A DNA stretch of 64,000 bases from Chlamydiae bacterium Ga0074140. GTDB lineage: Bacteria > Chlamydiota > Chlamydiia > Chlamydiales > Rhabdochlamydiaceae. The first letter of the stretch is position 1; every line of letters begins with the position of its first letter. Shown here piece by piece: positions 44,259-52,518 of this stretch. Under the pieces are notes generated by a model, which was not told the origin of the DNA, ran no database searches, and was given only the letters and a program-made list of their open reading frames with translations. The position numbers and the translations under genes were made by a program. The stretch covers positions 62,001 through 126,000 of the forward strand of contig LNES01000003.1 of NCBI GenBank assembly GCA_001464115.1, written 5' to 3'.

Positions 44259-45349
44259 TTCTTCTCTTCTTTGTCTTTGCTAGGGCCTTCTTTTCTTCTC
44301 ACGAGAGGCTTCTCAGCAGAAAGCCCTGCCTCTAGGCGGTTCACTTTAAAGTTGTAGTTGCCCGTGCGGAAGGCTGCCATCAGATCATCCGCATTTGCTT
44401 GTACGAGCGCGGCTCCTTGGGCGTTTGTAATGATCTGGATGTTAAATGCTTTTGGCGCCGTTGAATACTCTTTGATGATGATCTGCGCGCCAAAGAATAC
44501 AGAATTTGCATATTGGGGAGAAGAGAGAGTGACTGTTGTTTCTGTAATTCCTGCCGTAGACATCACGGTCATGACACCGACCATTCTTTCAAAGAGGTCG
44601 AGGACCATCGGGTGGAGCTGGGTGTAGGGCGCCGGTGCGGTTGGAGCGCTAGGCGTACCTGTTAGAGGAGCAGCGACCCCAGGTTGCATCCCTGGTACAC
44701 CATGGACCTCTGCGCTCTTTTTCTCTTTTTCTCCCTTTTTTCCTTCTTGCTGAAGAGGTGTGGGAGAGGGTTGAGAGACCTCGGTGGCCTCCTCTTCTGC
44801 TCTTTTCTTTTTGAGCTCTGCCGCGCGAAGATCTGCCTCTTTAGCACTCGAGAGCGCTTTTTCTCTCGCTCCTTCTGCTTTTTTATCTCGGGGAGTTGGT
44901 TTATGTTCGGCAGGTTGTGCAGGGGGTTGCTGTGTCGTCTGTTCACCTTGCCCTCTTTGCGTCGAGAGATCGGCAGGGGGAAGCGTGTCCATGAAAGACT
45001 CCTCTTCCATGTAGTGGGTCTCTTCTGGTGGAGGCGTCTGTGCAGGAGGAGCTGGAGGGGGAGTGGCTTTTGCGGGAGCAGAGGGACCTTCAACTTTCAG
45101 CGATTTTTGAGGAGGACCTTCGAGAGGAGGTTTTGCGCGCGCTTGTGCAGCAGCAGCTTCATCTGTGTCCGCTTTGCTCTCGGCTTCAGACTCATCTTTT
45201 CGTTTGCGCTTTTTTTTCTGTTCTTCGTCGACTTCGCCAACTTTCTGGACTTTCATGAGCTCTTTAAATTTCTGCTCGTCCGCAAGACGCTTGTCCTTGT
45301 TCGGCTCTTTGGGTCCTGTAGGTCCTGATATGCGGCTCACGTCTGCCAT
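44255..45349 (-). CDS. cdsP: T3SS needle-length/substrate-switch protein (SctP/CdsP, CT671-like)
   Basis: 364 residues. The first 240 are low-complexity, rich in Lys/Glu/Pro/Ala/Gln (ADTDEAAAAQARAKPP, TPPPAPPAQTPPPEETH). The C-terminal 110 form a compact domain (HPMVLDLFERMVGVMTVM, TTVTLSSPQYANSVFFGAQ, AFNIQIITNAQGAALVQAN) as in ruler proteins, whose long disordered N-part measures needle length. Overlaps cdsQ; 6 bp from cdsO. Confidence 0.88.
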   Translation of the reverse strand: MADVSRISGPTGPKEPNKDKRLADEQKFKELMKVQKVGEVDEEQKKKRKRKDESEAESKADTDEAAAAQARAKPPLEGPPQKSLKVEGPSAPAKATPPPAPPAQTPPPEETHYMEEESFMDTLPPADLSTQRGQGEQTTQQPPAQPAEHKPTPRDKKAEGAREKALSSAKEADLRAAELKKKRAEEEATEVSQPSPTPLQQEGKKGEKEKKSAEVHGVPGMQPGVAAPLTGTPSAPTAPAPYTQLHPMVLDLFERMVGVMTVMSTAGITETTVTLSSPQYANSVFFGAQIIIKEYSTAPKAFNIQIITNAQGAALVQANADDLMAAFRTGNYNFKVNRLEAGLSAEKPLVRRKEGPSKDKEEKK

Positions 45350-45355
45350 ACTCCT

Positions 45356-45853
45356 TTAATCCTTCTTCTCTTTCCCTTTTTTCTTACGTGCGTGGAGGGT
45401 GGATCCCATCTCGTCCGCTTCGACTGCTTCCTTTTGCTCCATCAGGAGGTGCATCTCTTTTTCCCACTCTTTGCGATGGATGACGAGCTTTTCTACATCG
45501 TGCTGTTTTTTGATGAAATCCTGTCTTGCAATCTCCACCTGCTTTTCCGCAGCATCGACATGTTTTTTCTGCTCTTTGACCTTATGCTCTTTCTGCTTGA
45601 GCTGTTCATCCACCACTTTCAAATACTGCTTCATCTGCACAATCTTATCGGATGAGGTTCCCTCATCTAGCTTTTCGCGCAGCTGCGTGAGCTTGGCCAT
45701 TTTGTGCTCTTTGACCTTATTGCGCTCCTCTTCTACTTTTGCCAGTTTTTCCTCTTCTTTGAGAAGAGCATTCTTCTTTTCCCGAAGAACTTTCTCCGAT
45801 TCTTCGAGTTTTTTCTGCTTGATGATCGCAAGCTGCTCAAGAGGGTATTCCAT
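45356..45853 (-). CDS. cdsO: T3SS stalk protein (SctO/CdsO, CT670-like)
   Basis: 165 residues from ATG 45853 (MEYPLEQLAIIKQKKLEE), the start that matches family N-termini; the upstream frame from 45886 goes into a palindrome. It is a single long alpha-helical hairpin, very Lys/Glu rich (KALLKEEEKLAKVEEERNKV-like heptads), as in FliJ/YscO, which enter the ATPase ring. Gene order cdsN-cdsO-cdsP is as in other chlamydiae. Confidence 0.9.
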   Translation of the reverse strand: MEYPLEQLAIIKQKKLEESEKVLREKKNALLKEEEKLAKVEEERNKVKEHKMAKLTQLREKLDEGTSSDKIVQMKQYLKVVDEQLKQKEHKVKEQKKHVDAAEKQVEIARQDFIKKQHDVEKLVIHRKEWEKEMHLLMEQKEAVEADEMGSTLHARKKKGKEKKD

Positions 45854-45893
45854 TCTTATCCGCTCTTCATGCTTTTTTTCACACACACAGACT

Positions 45894-46116
45894 CACCACA
45901 GAGACACAGAGAAAGATGAGGTTGCACAGAGAAGGGAAAGAGGTTTCTTTTTTTGCTGGAGAGCAAAATAAAGAAGTCTCCGCAGTGGGCCCAAAAAGAG
46001 AAAATTTTCTGCTTTTTTGTGCGCTTTACGCAAGAACCCCCTTTTTTGTTCTCAAACAAAAAAGGAGTCTTTTTCTTCCTCTGTGCAACCTCATCTTTCT
46101 CTGTGTCTCTGTGGTG
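45894..46116. repeat. 223-bp palindrome between cdsN and cdsO
   Basis: CACCACAGAGACACAGAG... GATGAGGTTGCACAGAG on the left is mirrored perfectly at the right (ending 46116). Internal AT-rich arms (TTTTTTGTT) may pair too. CACAGAG-type inverted units are found as dispersed repeats in many bacteria. It interrupts the spacing between two genes that are usually adjacent in one operon. Confidence 0.8.
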
Positions 46117-46160
46117 CATCTTCATATGGCTCAGTGAAAGAAGTTTTTCAGGCAGACTAA

Positions 46161-47483
46161 TCACCGGAATAGAGCTGCGAGCTGTTGCAGCGTCTCTTCG
46201 AAGGAGGATCTCTCTCCGACTTGCTGCTTGAGGAAGCGGTTCACCTTGTCGATGTATTTGATGGCGAAATCTGCTCCTTTATCAGAACCAGGTTTATATT
46301 CCCCGATGCGGATGAGGAGTTCGTTTTTCTTGTAGTTGGCCAGAACCTCGCGGACCTTCCCAATGAGCTCCACATGCTCCTTGGTAGCGACATGTGTCAA
46401 GATACGGCTAATGGAGCTTAAGACATCAATCGCAGGGTAGTGGTATTGACGCGCAAGGTCTGAGGAGAGGACGATGTGACCGTCGAGAATGGAGCGGGTC
46501 TCATCGGAAACCGGTTCATTCAAATCATCTCCAGCCACGAGAATCGTATAGAAAGCGGTGATCGAGCCCTTATCAGAATTACCAGAGCGTTCAAGAAGTC
46601 GAGGGAGTGTGGCAAAGACGGAAGGAGTAAATCCGGCGCGTGCGGGAGGCTCGCCTGCAGCAAGGCCGACTTCGCGAAGAGCTCTTGCAAAACGTGTGAC
46701 GGAATCCATCATCAGAATGACAGTTTTGCCCTGATCTCGAAAATACTCTGCAATAGCTGTTCCGATATACGCGGCGTTGATACGCAGCTGCGCAGGCTGA
46801 TCTGAGGTGGAGACGACAACAACAGAACGTTTCATCCCTTCTTCTCCCAAGTCGTTGATGAGAAACTCGCGCACTTCGCGGCCCCGCTCACCGATGAGAG
46901 AGATCACATTCACATCGGCTTTTGCATTACGGGCGATCATGCCGAGAAGTGTCGATTTCCCTACGCCGGCACCCGCAAAAATCCCCATCCTCTGGCCTCT
47001 GCCACAGGTCAGAATGCCGTCGATCGCGCGCACGCCTACCGAAAGGGGCTCTTTGATCAAGCTGCGCTTTAAAGGATCCGGTGGAGTGTTGATGATCGAG
47101 AATGTCTCTTCGAGTTCGAGCGGGCCATGTGTGTCGACATCTAAAGGTCTTCCAAGTCCATCGAGGACGCGGCCGAGCACTTGCGGGCCGATTTTGATGT
47201 GGAGGGGCATTCGCAAGGGGATGACTTCAGATGAGGGGCCAACGCCTTCCATCGTGCCGAGGGGGGAGAGATACGCCTCTTCGCGCGTGAATCCTACTAC
47301 CTCTGCAAAAAGGGGTTCTAACCCTCCTCCGCGTTTGATGACACACACCTCACCCATCTTGACTTGCGGCACAACGGCCTTGATGAGCATGCCAACCACT
47401 TCAGTGATTCTGCCATGCACACTAGTCAGCTCGACCTCTTCGAGATCCGAGATCAGCTTGGCAAATTGAGGGTTTGGATCCAT
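46161..47483 (-). CDS. cdsN: T3SS ATPase (SctN/CdsN)
   Basis: 440 residues. Walker A GAGVGKST at 171-178, Walker B (VILMMDSVTRFA), the catalytic Glu region and the DLARQYHYPAIDVL segment of FliI/YscN ATPases. Hexamer that unfolds and releases chaperone-substrate pairs at the export gate. CdsL, its usual regulator, is not in this window. Start ATG 47483. Confidence 0.96.
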   Translation of the reverse strand: MDPNPQFAKLISDLEEVELTSVHGRITEVVGMLIKAVVPQVKMGEVCVIKRGGGLEPLFAEVVGFTREEAYLSPLGTMEGVGPSSEVIPLRMPLHIKIGPQVLGRVLDGLGRPLDVDTHGPLELEETFSIINTPPDPLKRSLIKEPLSVGVRAIDGILTCGRGQRMGIFAGAGVGKSTLLGMIARNAKADVNVISLIGERGREVREFLINDLGEEGMKRSVVVVSTSDQPAQLRINAAYIGTAIAEYFRDQGKTVILMMDSVTRFARALREVGLAAGEPPARAGFTPSVFATLPRLLERSGNSDKGSITAFYTILVAGDDLNEPVSDETRSILDGHIVLSSDLARQYHYPAIDVLSSISRILTHVATKEHVELIGKVREVLANYKKNELLIRIGEYKPGSDKGADFAIKYIDKVNRFLKQQVGERSSFEETLQQLAALFR

Positions 47484-47529
47484 GTCGTTTATCCAGTTAT
47501 AAAGTAGAAATCATAATATCTTTAAAAAT

Positions 47530-47585
47530 GCCCATAGACATGTCGGGTGACACGAAGTGCTGTGTCACCCGACATGTCTATGGGC
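47530..47585. repeat. Minimal MITE-like palindrome, perfect 24-bp arms
   Basis: GCCCATAGACATGTCGGGTG... (24 bases) and its exact reverse complement surround GAAGTGCT. The sequence ATAGACATGTCGGGTGACAC matches the diverged left end of the 518-bp element at 33740, so this is probably a solo end or internal deletion product of that family. Lies between cdsN and CT668-like. Confidence 0.75.
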
Positions 47586-47625
47586 TTGATGGAAGTGTGG
47601 AGCAGTTTTTTTACATTCACAATGT

Positions 47626-48279
47626 TTACAATTGGATGTTCATGATCATCTTGATGTCGTCCATGGCTTTGCTCAGGACGACGGAGGAGTATTCTAAGCT
47701 CTGTTGGGCGAGGTTGAGCTGCACTTGGATCAGAAGGAAATCGGCGGGTTTTAAATCTTCGCCCTTCTCTTTCATCTCAGCGAGCTTCTGCTTAGAGGAT
47801 TCCAGGAGATTCTGTCCGTTGGTGACGTAGTTAACAAAACGCGCGATGGGCCCTGCTCCAACCGAGATCTCTTTTTCTTCGGGTTGATCGACACCGAGCC
47901 TGGTTGAGGCAGTGCGAATATGCGTATTGGCATCCGACAGTTTGTTTTTCAGTAGGTATTTGCTCGACTGCTTGAGCTTCAGGTTAGGGTTGTTGAGATA
48001 GGAATTCACGTCGCCGAGGGTCGATTGTGCATTGACAACCTGTGTTGATAGCGTCTCGAGTGTTGGCGTTGCAGGGAGTGTGGTCTGCCCCGCGGCAATT
48101 TCAAAAGGAGAGGCAAGAGGTGTTTTTGTTGTGCCGCCAAGAGTTGCGCTTTTGCTCTCCTCCATGTAAGAGGAGAAGGGCTGTGCAGGAACGCCCAGGT
48201 GCCTATCTTCACCGATAGGTCCTGTAGAAACGATCCGTTGTGCACCTGGGACATCATCTAGTGGACTTCTTGAGGTCAT
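47626..48279 (-). CDS. CT668-like T3SS-locus protein
   Basis: 217 residues. N-terminal 60 residues are disordered and Pro/Thr-rich (SPLDDVPGAQRIVSTGPIGE), the rest helical (LEESSKQKLAEMKEKGEDLK-like heptads, LQSLEYSSVVLSKAMDDIKM). Same place and order as CT668 in C. trachomatis. The 5' end overlaps cdsG by 4 bases. Function unknown; a secreted early component or substrate is possible from position. Confidence 0.8.
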   Translation of the reverse strand: MTSRSPLDDVPGAQRIVSTGPIGEDRHLGVPAQPFSSYMEESKSATLGGTTKTPLASPFEIAAGQTTLPATPTLETLSTQVVNAQSTLGDVNSYLNNPNLKLKQSSKYLLKNKLSDANTHIRTASTRLGVDQPEEKEISVGAGPIARFVNYVTNGQNLLESSKQKLAEMKEKGEDLKPADFLLIQVQLNLAQQSLEYSSVVLSKAMDDIKMIMNIQL

Positions 48280-48737
48280 GATTCTTTAGTTTTCTTCTTC
48301 TTTGCTTTCGGTTGCGCGGCTTGCATGGGTGCTGGAGCTTTTTTTACGAAACGCTCGACGAAATCGATCGCAGTCTTTGCCATTGTTTTTACGCCAGGAT
48401 CTTTGGCTTTTTGAGATGCCTCTTCGAGGATCTTTTCACCTTTTACAGTTTCATTTGGAGAGAGGGAGAGACTTAAACCCAAAAAGGCTTTTGCCATCTC
48501 ATTTCCTGGTTCTTTGGCTAGAACCTCATCGAACATTTTGCACGCCTGTTTGAGCTCAAGTTTGCACAGGTGCATATAGCCTAAACCAATCTTTGGGAGA
48601 GGGTTTTGCGGACTGAGCAGCTCCGAGGCGCGGAAGAGCTTGACGGCAGCATCTTCGTCGGCCTGGTTGACTGCGATGAAGCCCGCTTCGACCAACAGGA
48701 TAAAGTGGTCTTTGTATCTTGAGATTTGCTGTGCCAT
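48276..48737 (-). CDS. cdsG: Needle-subunit co-chaperone, TPR type (SctG/CdsG)
   Basis: 153 residues with three TPR-like repeats (AVKLFRASELLSPQNPLPKI, ACKMFDEVLAKEPGNEMAKA) and a basic Lys/Ala tail (QPKAKKKKTKES). In Chlamydia, CdsG with CdsE keeps the needle subunit CdsF from polymerising in the cytosol. It is directly next to cdsF, supporting this. Confidence 0.9.
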   Translation of the reverse strand: MAQQISRYKDHFILLVEAGFIAVNQADEDAAVKLFRASELLSPQNPLPKIGLGYMHLCKLELKQACKMFDEVLAKEPGNEMAKAFLGLSLSLSPNETVKGEKILEEASQKAKDPGVKTMAKTAIDFVERFVKKAPAPMQAAQPKAKKKKTKES

Positions 48738-48759
48738 GGGGTGTGTCCTCTTCTAAATG

Positions 48760-49017
48760 TTATGCGCTCTTCTGGTTACGGATCGAGTTGTTAATGACCG
48801 ACTGAACCTGGTTGATCAGGTTTGAGATCGATTCGCCGATCTGTGTCACCTGGCTCATCTGGAACTGCAAGAGAAGAAACTTTCCAGGCGTCGCCTGTGA
48901 AATTTTGCTCGCTACGTTTTTAACAGCCGAGACCACCTTACTTTGGAGAGAGATGTAAGCTTTGATTAGCGTTGCGAAACTGATCGTTCCCGACCATGGG
49001 GATTTAAAGGTTGCCAT
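48760..49017 (-). CDS. cdsF: T3SS needle subunit (SctF/CdsF)
   Basis: 85 residues. Two helices around a central PGKF turn (KISQATPGKFLLLQFQMSQ), and the C-terminal SNLINQVQSVINNSIRNQK polymerisation helix as in YscF/CdsF. The N-terminus MATFKSPWSG is flexible. Polymerises into the extracellular needle. Confidence 0.93.
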   Translation of the reverse strand: MATFKSPWSGTISFATLIKAYISLQSKVVSAVKNVASKISQATPGKFLLLQFQMSQVTQIGESISNLINQVQSVINNSIRNQKSA

Positions 49018-49026
49018 CTGGTTTTC

Positions 49027-49266
49027 CTATTTTTTCTTGGTTGCAAGTCTGTTAAGTACACGCTGAAGAGCTGAGTAGCCGTGCAAAAGCACACCAAAGT
49101 TGTCGTACTCTTCAGATTGAGCTCCCTGACGTAGAGTGGATTTGATCTCTTGGATCTTCTCATCCGCTGTTTTCATGAGCTCTTTAATTTTTGTGGGATT
49201 GCCTTTGAGCTCTTTTTCAAGATCAAACTCAAAGCCCGCTTGTGGTTTTTTTTCTAGGCCGTACAT
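49027..49266 (-). CDS. cdsE: Needle-subunit co-chaperone (SctE/CdsE)
   Basis: 79 residues, helical hairpin (FDLEKELKGNPTKIKELM, IKSTLRQGAQSEEYDNFG). Pairs with CdsG to hold CdsF. Position between cdsD and cdsF is conserved. 9 bp before cdsF. Confidence 0.88.
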   Translation of the reverse strand: MYGLEKKPQAGFEFDLEKELKGNPTKIKELMKTADEKIQEIKSTLRQGAQSEEYDNFGVLLHGYSALQRVLNRLATKKK

Positions 49267-49286
49267 AAAAATAACCTCATTTTCAA

Positions 49287-51005
49287 TTATTGCAGATTGT
49301 AGTTAATCCGAAATTTTACGCCATCTTTTTCGAGGAGAATTAAATTCGGTTCTACACCTGTGATTGTCATTCCATCGAGAACATCTCCCTTCCCGATGAT
49401 GCGGCCATTGATGAGAACGTAAAGACTCTTAGAGTCTTTTCTCGAAGAACCCGTGATTTTATATTTTTCTGTGAGATCGATGCGCGATGCTTCGGGTGTT
49501 GAAGTTACCACGAAGTTTTTAACTCCACGCACTCCCACAAGTGCTTTGAATTCAGAGACCAGTTCATCATAGGCTTTCTGATGCTTCTCTTCGATGCGTC
49601 CTCCGAGTACAAGCTCTCCATTCGTCAGCTCAAAGCTCACATTTCCAAATCCTCTTTGCGCGAGCATACTTTGAACCTGTACCGAGAGGTTGCCCTCTAC
49701 AACGACCTGATTTTCCAGTTTGTCGAGATAGGGGAAGTTCGCGTTGAGATAGTCGGAAAGAGCTTGTGCTTGTTCCGGCGTTTCTAGGTAACCGCGCACG
49801 ACAAAACGGCCGGGGGAAGGAGAGTGGATCGAGATCCCTTGCCAATCTGCATTCGAAAGGAGCAGTGCGTTCATATTCTGCCAGACAAACTCATCGACAA
49901 CCACGTTATCTTCGATCTGCGTGATGAAGGGGAGCCCTTTGATCGAGTAGAGAAGCTCCTGGTGTTCAACGCCTGTAAGCACGTGTCCTACGAGAAAGAG
50001 CTTTCCGCCCCCCTCAGTATAGGTGAACTGAACATCAGGATAGTGGTGGGTCACCTCTCTGATCTGTTCGCTCTCATGTTTTCCCGCAACGACTACGGGT
50101 TCGACTCTGAAGAGAGAAACCATCCCAAAAATGAGCAGAAAGAGGAAAAAGGCCCCTACTCCAGCGAGGGTAAGATGCTTTTTCGAGATCCGCATCTCCT
50201 TCCAGTCTTTCACAGGGCCAACTGTGGGAGGCGCCATCTCTTTTTCAGCAGCAGAGATTGCCATCTCCTCCGCACGTGCAGCAGAAATTTGCGGCGGGGG
50301 TACGATCGTCTCTCGCACCTGTTTTCGGTCGATCAGCAAAAAGGTTGTGGTTCCCAGGGCCACGAGATCCTGAGAAGAGATCTGATGTTTTTCAGCGATC
50401 GGCTCTCCATTGACAAGAACGCCATTGCGGCTTCCCAAATCCTCGATGAAGATATTCTCCTGATCGTCCACAGTAATGCGGGCATGTTGTCTAGATACGC
50501 TCAAATCGTGGAAGATGATGTCGCACAGATTGGGATCCTTACCGACGAGGTAGATCGCCCCCTTTTTCATGGAAAACTCTGCGCCTGCATTGGGCCCGGT
50601 GATGACTTTAAGAAGCCAGCGCGTTTCGGGCGTTTCTAGGGCAGCTTCCTCCAACCCCTCTTCAAATGCGGGAGCGGGTGTTTCCATCTCCTCTTCATAA
50701 ACGGGCTTTCTGTTCGTGAAACGGAAGAATGTGCTTCCAATCTGGATGATATCGCCCTCATGGAGAAGAACCGATTCGGTAATGAATTTGCCGTTTTGCG
50801 TTGCAGGATTGACCGAACTCAAATTCTCGAGCAGGTACCCCTCTGTCGTTCCATGGACGATGACGTGCCGACGCGAGACCATTGGATCTTCGAGAACGAG
50901 CGTTGCCGCATCGGGATCCCGACCAATGACCCACTCCTCGCCCTCTTCAAAAGGCAAGATTACACCTGTAAGCGGACCCTCTTCCGCAATGAGATACCCA
51001 GCCAT
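49287..51005 (-). CDS. cdsD: T3SS inner-membrane ring protein with two FHA domains (SctD/CdsD)
   Basis: 572 residues. FHA domain 1 at about 24-100 (VIGRDPDAATLVLEDPMVSR), FHA domain 2 at 150-225 (VGKDPNLCDIIFHDLSVSR, NGVLVNGEP), one membrane helix at 278-298 (LAGVGAFFLFLLIFGMVSLF), then periplasmic BON/ring-building domains. FHA domains read phospho-Thr; C. pneumoniae PknD phosphorylates CdsD. It is shorter than the C. trachomatis version (829), lacking part of the linker. Start ATG 51005. Confidence 0.93.
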   Translation of the reverse strand: MAGYLIAEEGPLTGVILPFEEGEEWVIGRDPDAATLVLEDPMVSRRHVIVHGTTEGYLLENLSSVNPATQNGKFITESVLLHEGDIIQIGSTFFRFTNRKPVYEEEMETPAPAFEEGLEEAALETPETRWLLKVITGPNAGAEFSMKKGAIYLVGKDPNLCDIIFHDLSVSRQHARITVDDQENIFIEDLGSRNGVLVNGEPIAEKHQISSQDLVALGTTTFLLIDRKQVRETIVPPPQISAARAEEMAISAAEKEMAPPTVGPVKDWKEMRISKKHLTLAGVGAFFLFLLIFGMVSLFRVEPVVVAGKHESEQIREVTHHYPDVQFTYTEGGGKLFLVGHVLTGVEHQELLYSIKGLPFITQIEDNVVVDEFVWQNMNALLLSNADWQGISIHSPSPGRFVVRGYLETPEQAQALSDYLNANFPYLDKLENQVVVEGNLSVQVQSMLAQRGFGNVSFELTNGELVLGGRIEEKHQKAYDELVSEFKALVGVRGVKNFVVTSTPEASRIDLTEKYKITGSSRKDSKSLYVLINGRIIGKGDVLDGMTITGVEPNLILLEKDGVKFRINYNLQ

Positions 51006-51011
51006 CTTTTC

Positions 51012-51431
51012 CTAAAGTATTCCTGCTTCCTTGGCGTGCTTCGAGATTTCCGTGCGCCAATAGCTGACAAAGTTTGTAAATTCCTCGATCGTCTCCCTAA
51101 ACGCCTTATAGTTCACCTCATACGGGATGCCCAAAGAGAGTGTCAAGAACTTCTCTTCTCGATCGAGGCCGATTGCACTGCCTCCCGTTCCCTGTCCCAA
51201 GAAGTTTGCGCGCATAAGAAGAATGAGCAGCTCCTCCTTTTTGTGAGCGGGAAGAGTTGTAATCTCCGCAAAGAGATGGTACCCGTCATCATTCTCCTTA
51301 ACGAAGATTGTCATTTCGGGGCCAAGCGGCAGTTTGTACGCGCCGGTTTTATCCTTAGATAAAGGAGTCGGAAGCTCGAGCTCCTCAGCCAGTCGCAACA
51401 GATGTTGTTCTACGAACGAAGGGGTAGGCAT
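51012..51431 (-). CDS. scc4: T3SS chaperone of the CesT fold (Scc4/CT663-like)
   Basis: 139 residues. N-terminal VEQHLLRLAEELELPTPLSKD and the alternating strands of the class I chaperone fold (GPEMTIFVKENDDGYHLFAEI, LTLSLGIPYEVNYKAFRETIEEFTNFVSYWR). In C. trachomatis Scc4 both chaperones CopN and binds RNA polymerase sigma-66. It is the first gene of the minus-strand T3SS run here. Confidence 0.87.
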   Translation of the reverse strand: MPTPSFVEQHLLRLAEELELPTPLSKDKTGAYKLPLGPEMTIFVKENDDGYHLFAEITTLPAHKKEELLILLMRANFLGQGTGGSAIGLDREEKFLTLSLGIPYEVNYKAFRETIEEFTNFVSYWRTEISKHAKEAGIL

Positions 51432-51523
51432 GCACCCCGTATTAAAGCGTTTCAGGAAAATAAATGCAAGAGGGAAGCGGTAGTGCTGAACAGGGCTAAC
51501 ACATTAAAATTCTTAAAGATGAA

Positions 51524-51851
51524 AATAGACGTGCGGGGACAAGTCCTTCGGCTAGTCCCTCTGCTCGCAAAGCCAAAGTGCTCCCAGCACTTTGGCTTGT
51601 CTACGCAGCCCCTTGCGCCTCATCTCACTTTGAAAAATCCTGTGCTCGGAGGCGGGGTGTGCGAAGCACTACCCCGCCCACTCCGCTCTCCTGCGCTAGG
51701 ATTTTTCTGCGCGTTCTTCGAAACGCGCGTGCTCTTCAAAGCCAGATGCAGCTCAAGAGGGCTGCGGAGACCAGCTAGAGTGCCAGTGGCACTCTAGCTT
51801 TGCGGAGCAGTGGAACACGGACATGTAATGCCGTGTTCCCGCACGTCTATT
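51524..51851. mobile_element. MITE-like element, copy 2 (328 bp, inverted relative to copies 1 and 3)
   Basis: Ends AATAGACGTGCGGG and CCCGCACGTCTATT are perfect 14-bp terminal inverted repeats. One end continues GACAAGTCCTTCGGCTAGTC, the other carries the AGAGTGCCAGTGGCACTCT palindrome, as in the other copies. The middle has GGCGGGGTGTGCGAAGCACT, also present in copy 1. Fills the divergent gap between scc4 and the gene at 51946, so it may carry or block regulatory sites. No real ORF. Confidence 0.85.
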
Positions 51852-51945
51852 CAACTTACCAGATTCGAATGCGTCAATTTTTAGGAGGCAGAGGTACACA
51901 GAACCAGCGCTTTGCAGAAAATGGCTGTGCGCTTAGAGTGACGTT

Positions 51946-52398
51946 ATGTCTAGTCAAGAACTGCTCAGGCTCAAGGAGCTTTTCGCGAAGATCGCTGCTC
52001 AAAAGCCGATCGAGGTCGAGGCGGTCTTTGAGGAGGCGCTCAATATCTTTGAGGCTCTGGTGGTTCAGCTTGAAGGAGCCTCTTTGGAGCAAAAACAGGA
52101 GCTCCTTTCAGAGATGCAAGAGGCGGGGGCACTCATTTCCAAGGAGTCCTCAGCCCTTTATGAAAGGATTGGGATGAGGGAGGAGGAGATCTCGACACGG
52201 TCCGATAGTTCCCAGTACTACCCCGAAGAGTACTGGCGCCTCATCCAGTCTATGCGCCAGAGGCTCAACGAGTTAGCTGGGCGCGCGGCCAAGTCTCTGA
52301 AATCCAGCATCTTAGAAGAAAAGCCCTCCCAAAAGCCTCCTACTCCTGGTAAACGTCCTCCGACGCCTAGCAAGCGTTCTGACTGGCTTAAATCCTAA
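51946..52398 (+). CDS. Small helical protein, first of two paralogues; possible T3SS chaperone
   Basis: 150 residues. Helices (LLRLKELFAKIAAQKPIEVE, ALNIFEALVVQL), a conserved PEEYWRLIQSMRQRLNEL segment, then a basic Pro-rich tail with tandem PPTPGKR and PPTPSKR and the ending SDWLKS. The protein at 52519 shares the layout: helical N-part, PENWAMLQSFKQQV, basic tail, QDWLSA end. Position directly before a run of probable secreted proteins suggests a chaperone or an early substrate. Not recognised otherwise. Confidence 0.7.
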   Translation: MSSQELLRLKELFAKIAAQKPIEVEAVFEEALNIFEALVVQLEGASLEQKQELLSEMQEAGALISKESSALYERIGMREEEISTRSDSSQYYPEEYWRLIQSMRQRLNELAGRAAKSLKSSILEEKPSQKPPTPGKRPPTPSKRSDWLKS

Positions 52399-52435
52399 GC
52401 CATTCTATTTAAGTATTATATAATTAATGTAAAGA

Positions 52436-52453
52436 AATTGTTTGCAAACAATT
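52436..52453. promoter_or_regulatory. Perfect 18-bp palindrome, candidate operator
   Basis: AATTGTTTGCAAACAATT, symmetric about the central GC, in the AT-rich gap 66 bases before ATG 52519. A weak TTGATA-17-TTATAG promoter-like pair (52460-52488) lies just downstream, so a dimeric repressor or activator could act here. Prediction only. Confidence 0.45.
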
Positions 52454-52518
52454 AATTATTTGATAAAATTAATTTTGGATAATTATAGCTTTATTAAACT
52501 AATACATTAAGAGGAAGT

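Noticed and set aside
45399-46231. Several ORFs of 70-190 codons rich in Ser/Cys/Phe
   Set aside because: They are shadows of cdsO and of the 223-bp palindrome.
47530-47585. Reading the perfect palindrome as the cdsG-CT668 terminator
   Set aside because: There is no T-run on either side, and the sequence matches the end of the mobile-element family at 33740.
51402-51797. ORF of 131 codons crossing the scc4-51946 gap
   Set aside because: Most of it lies in MITE copy 2 and it has no ribosome site or motif.
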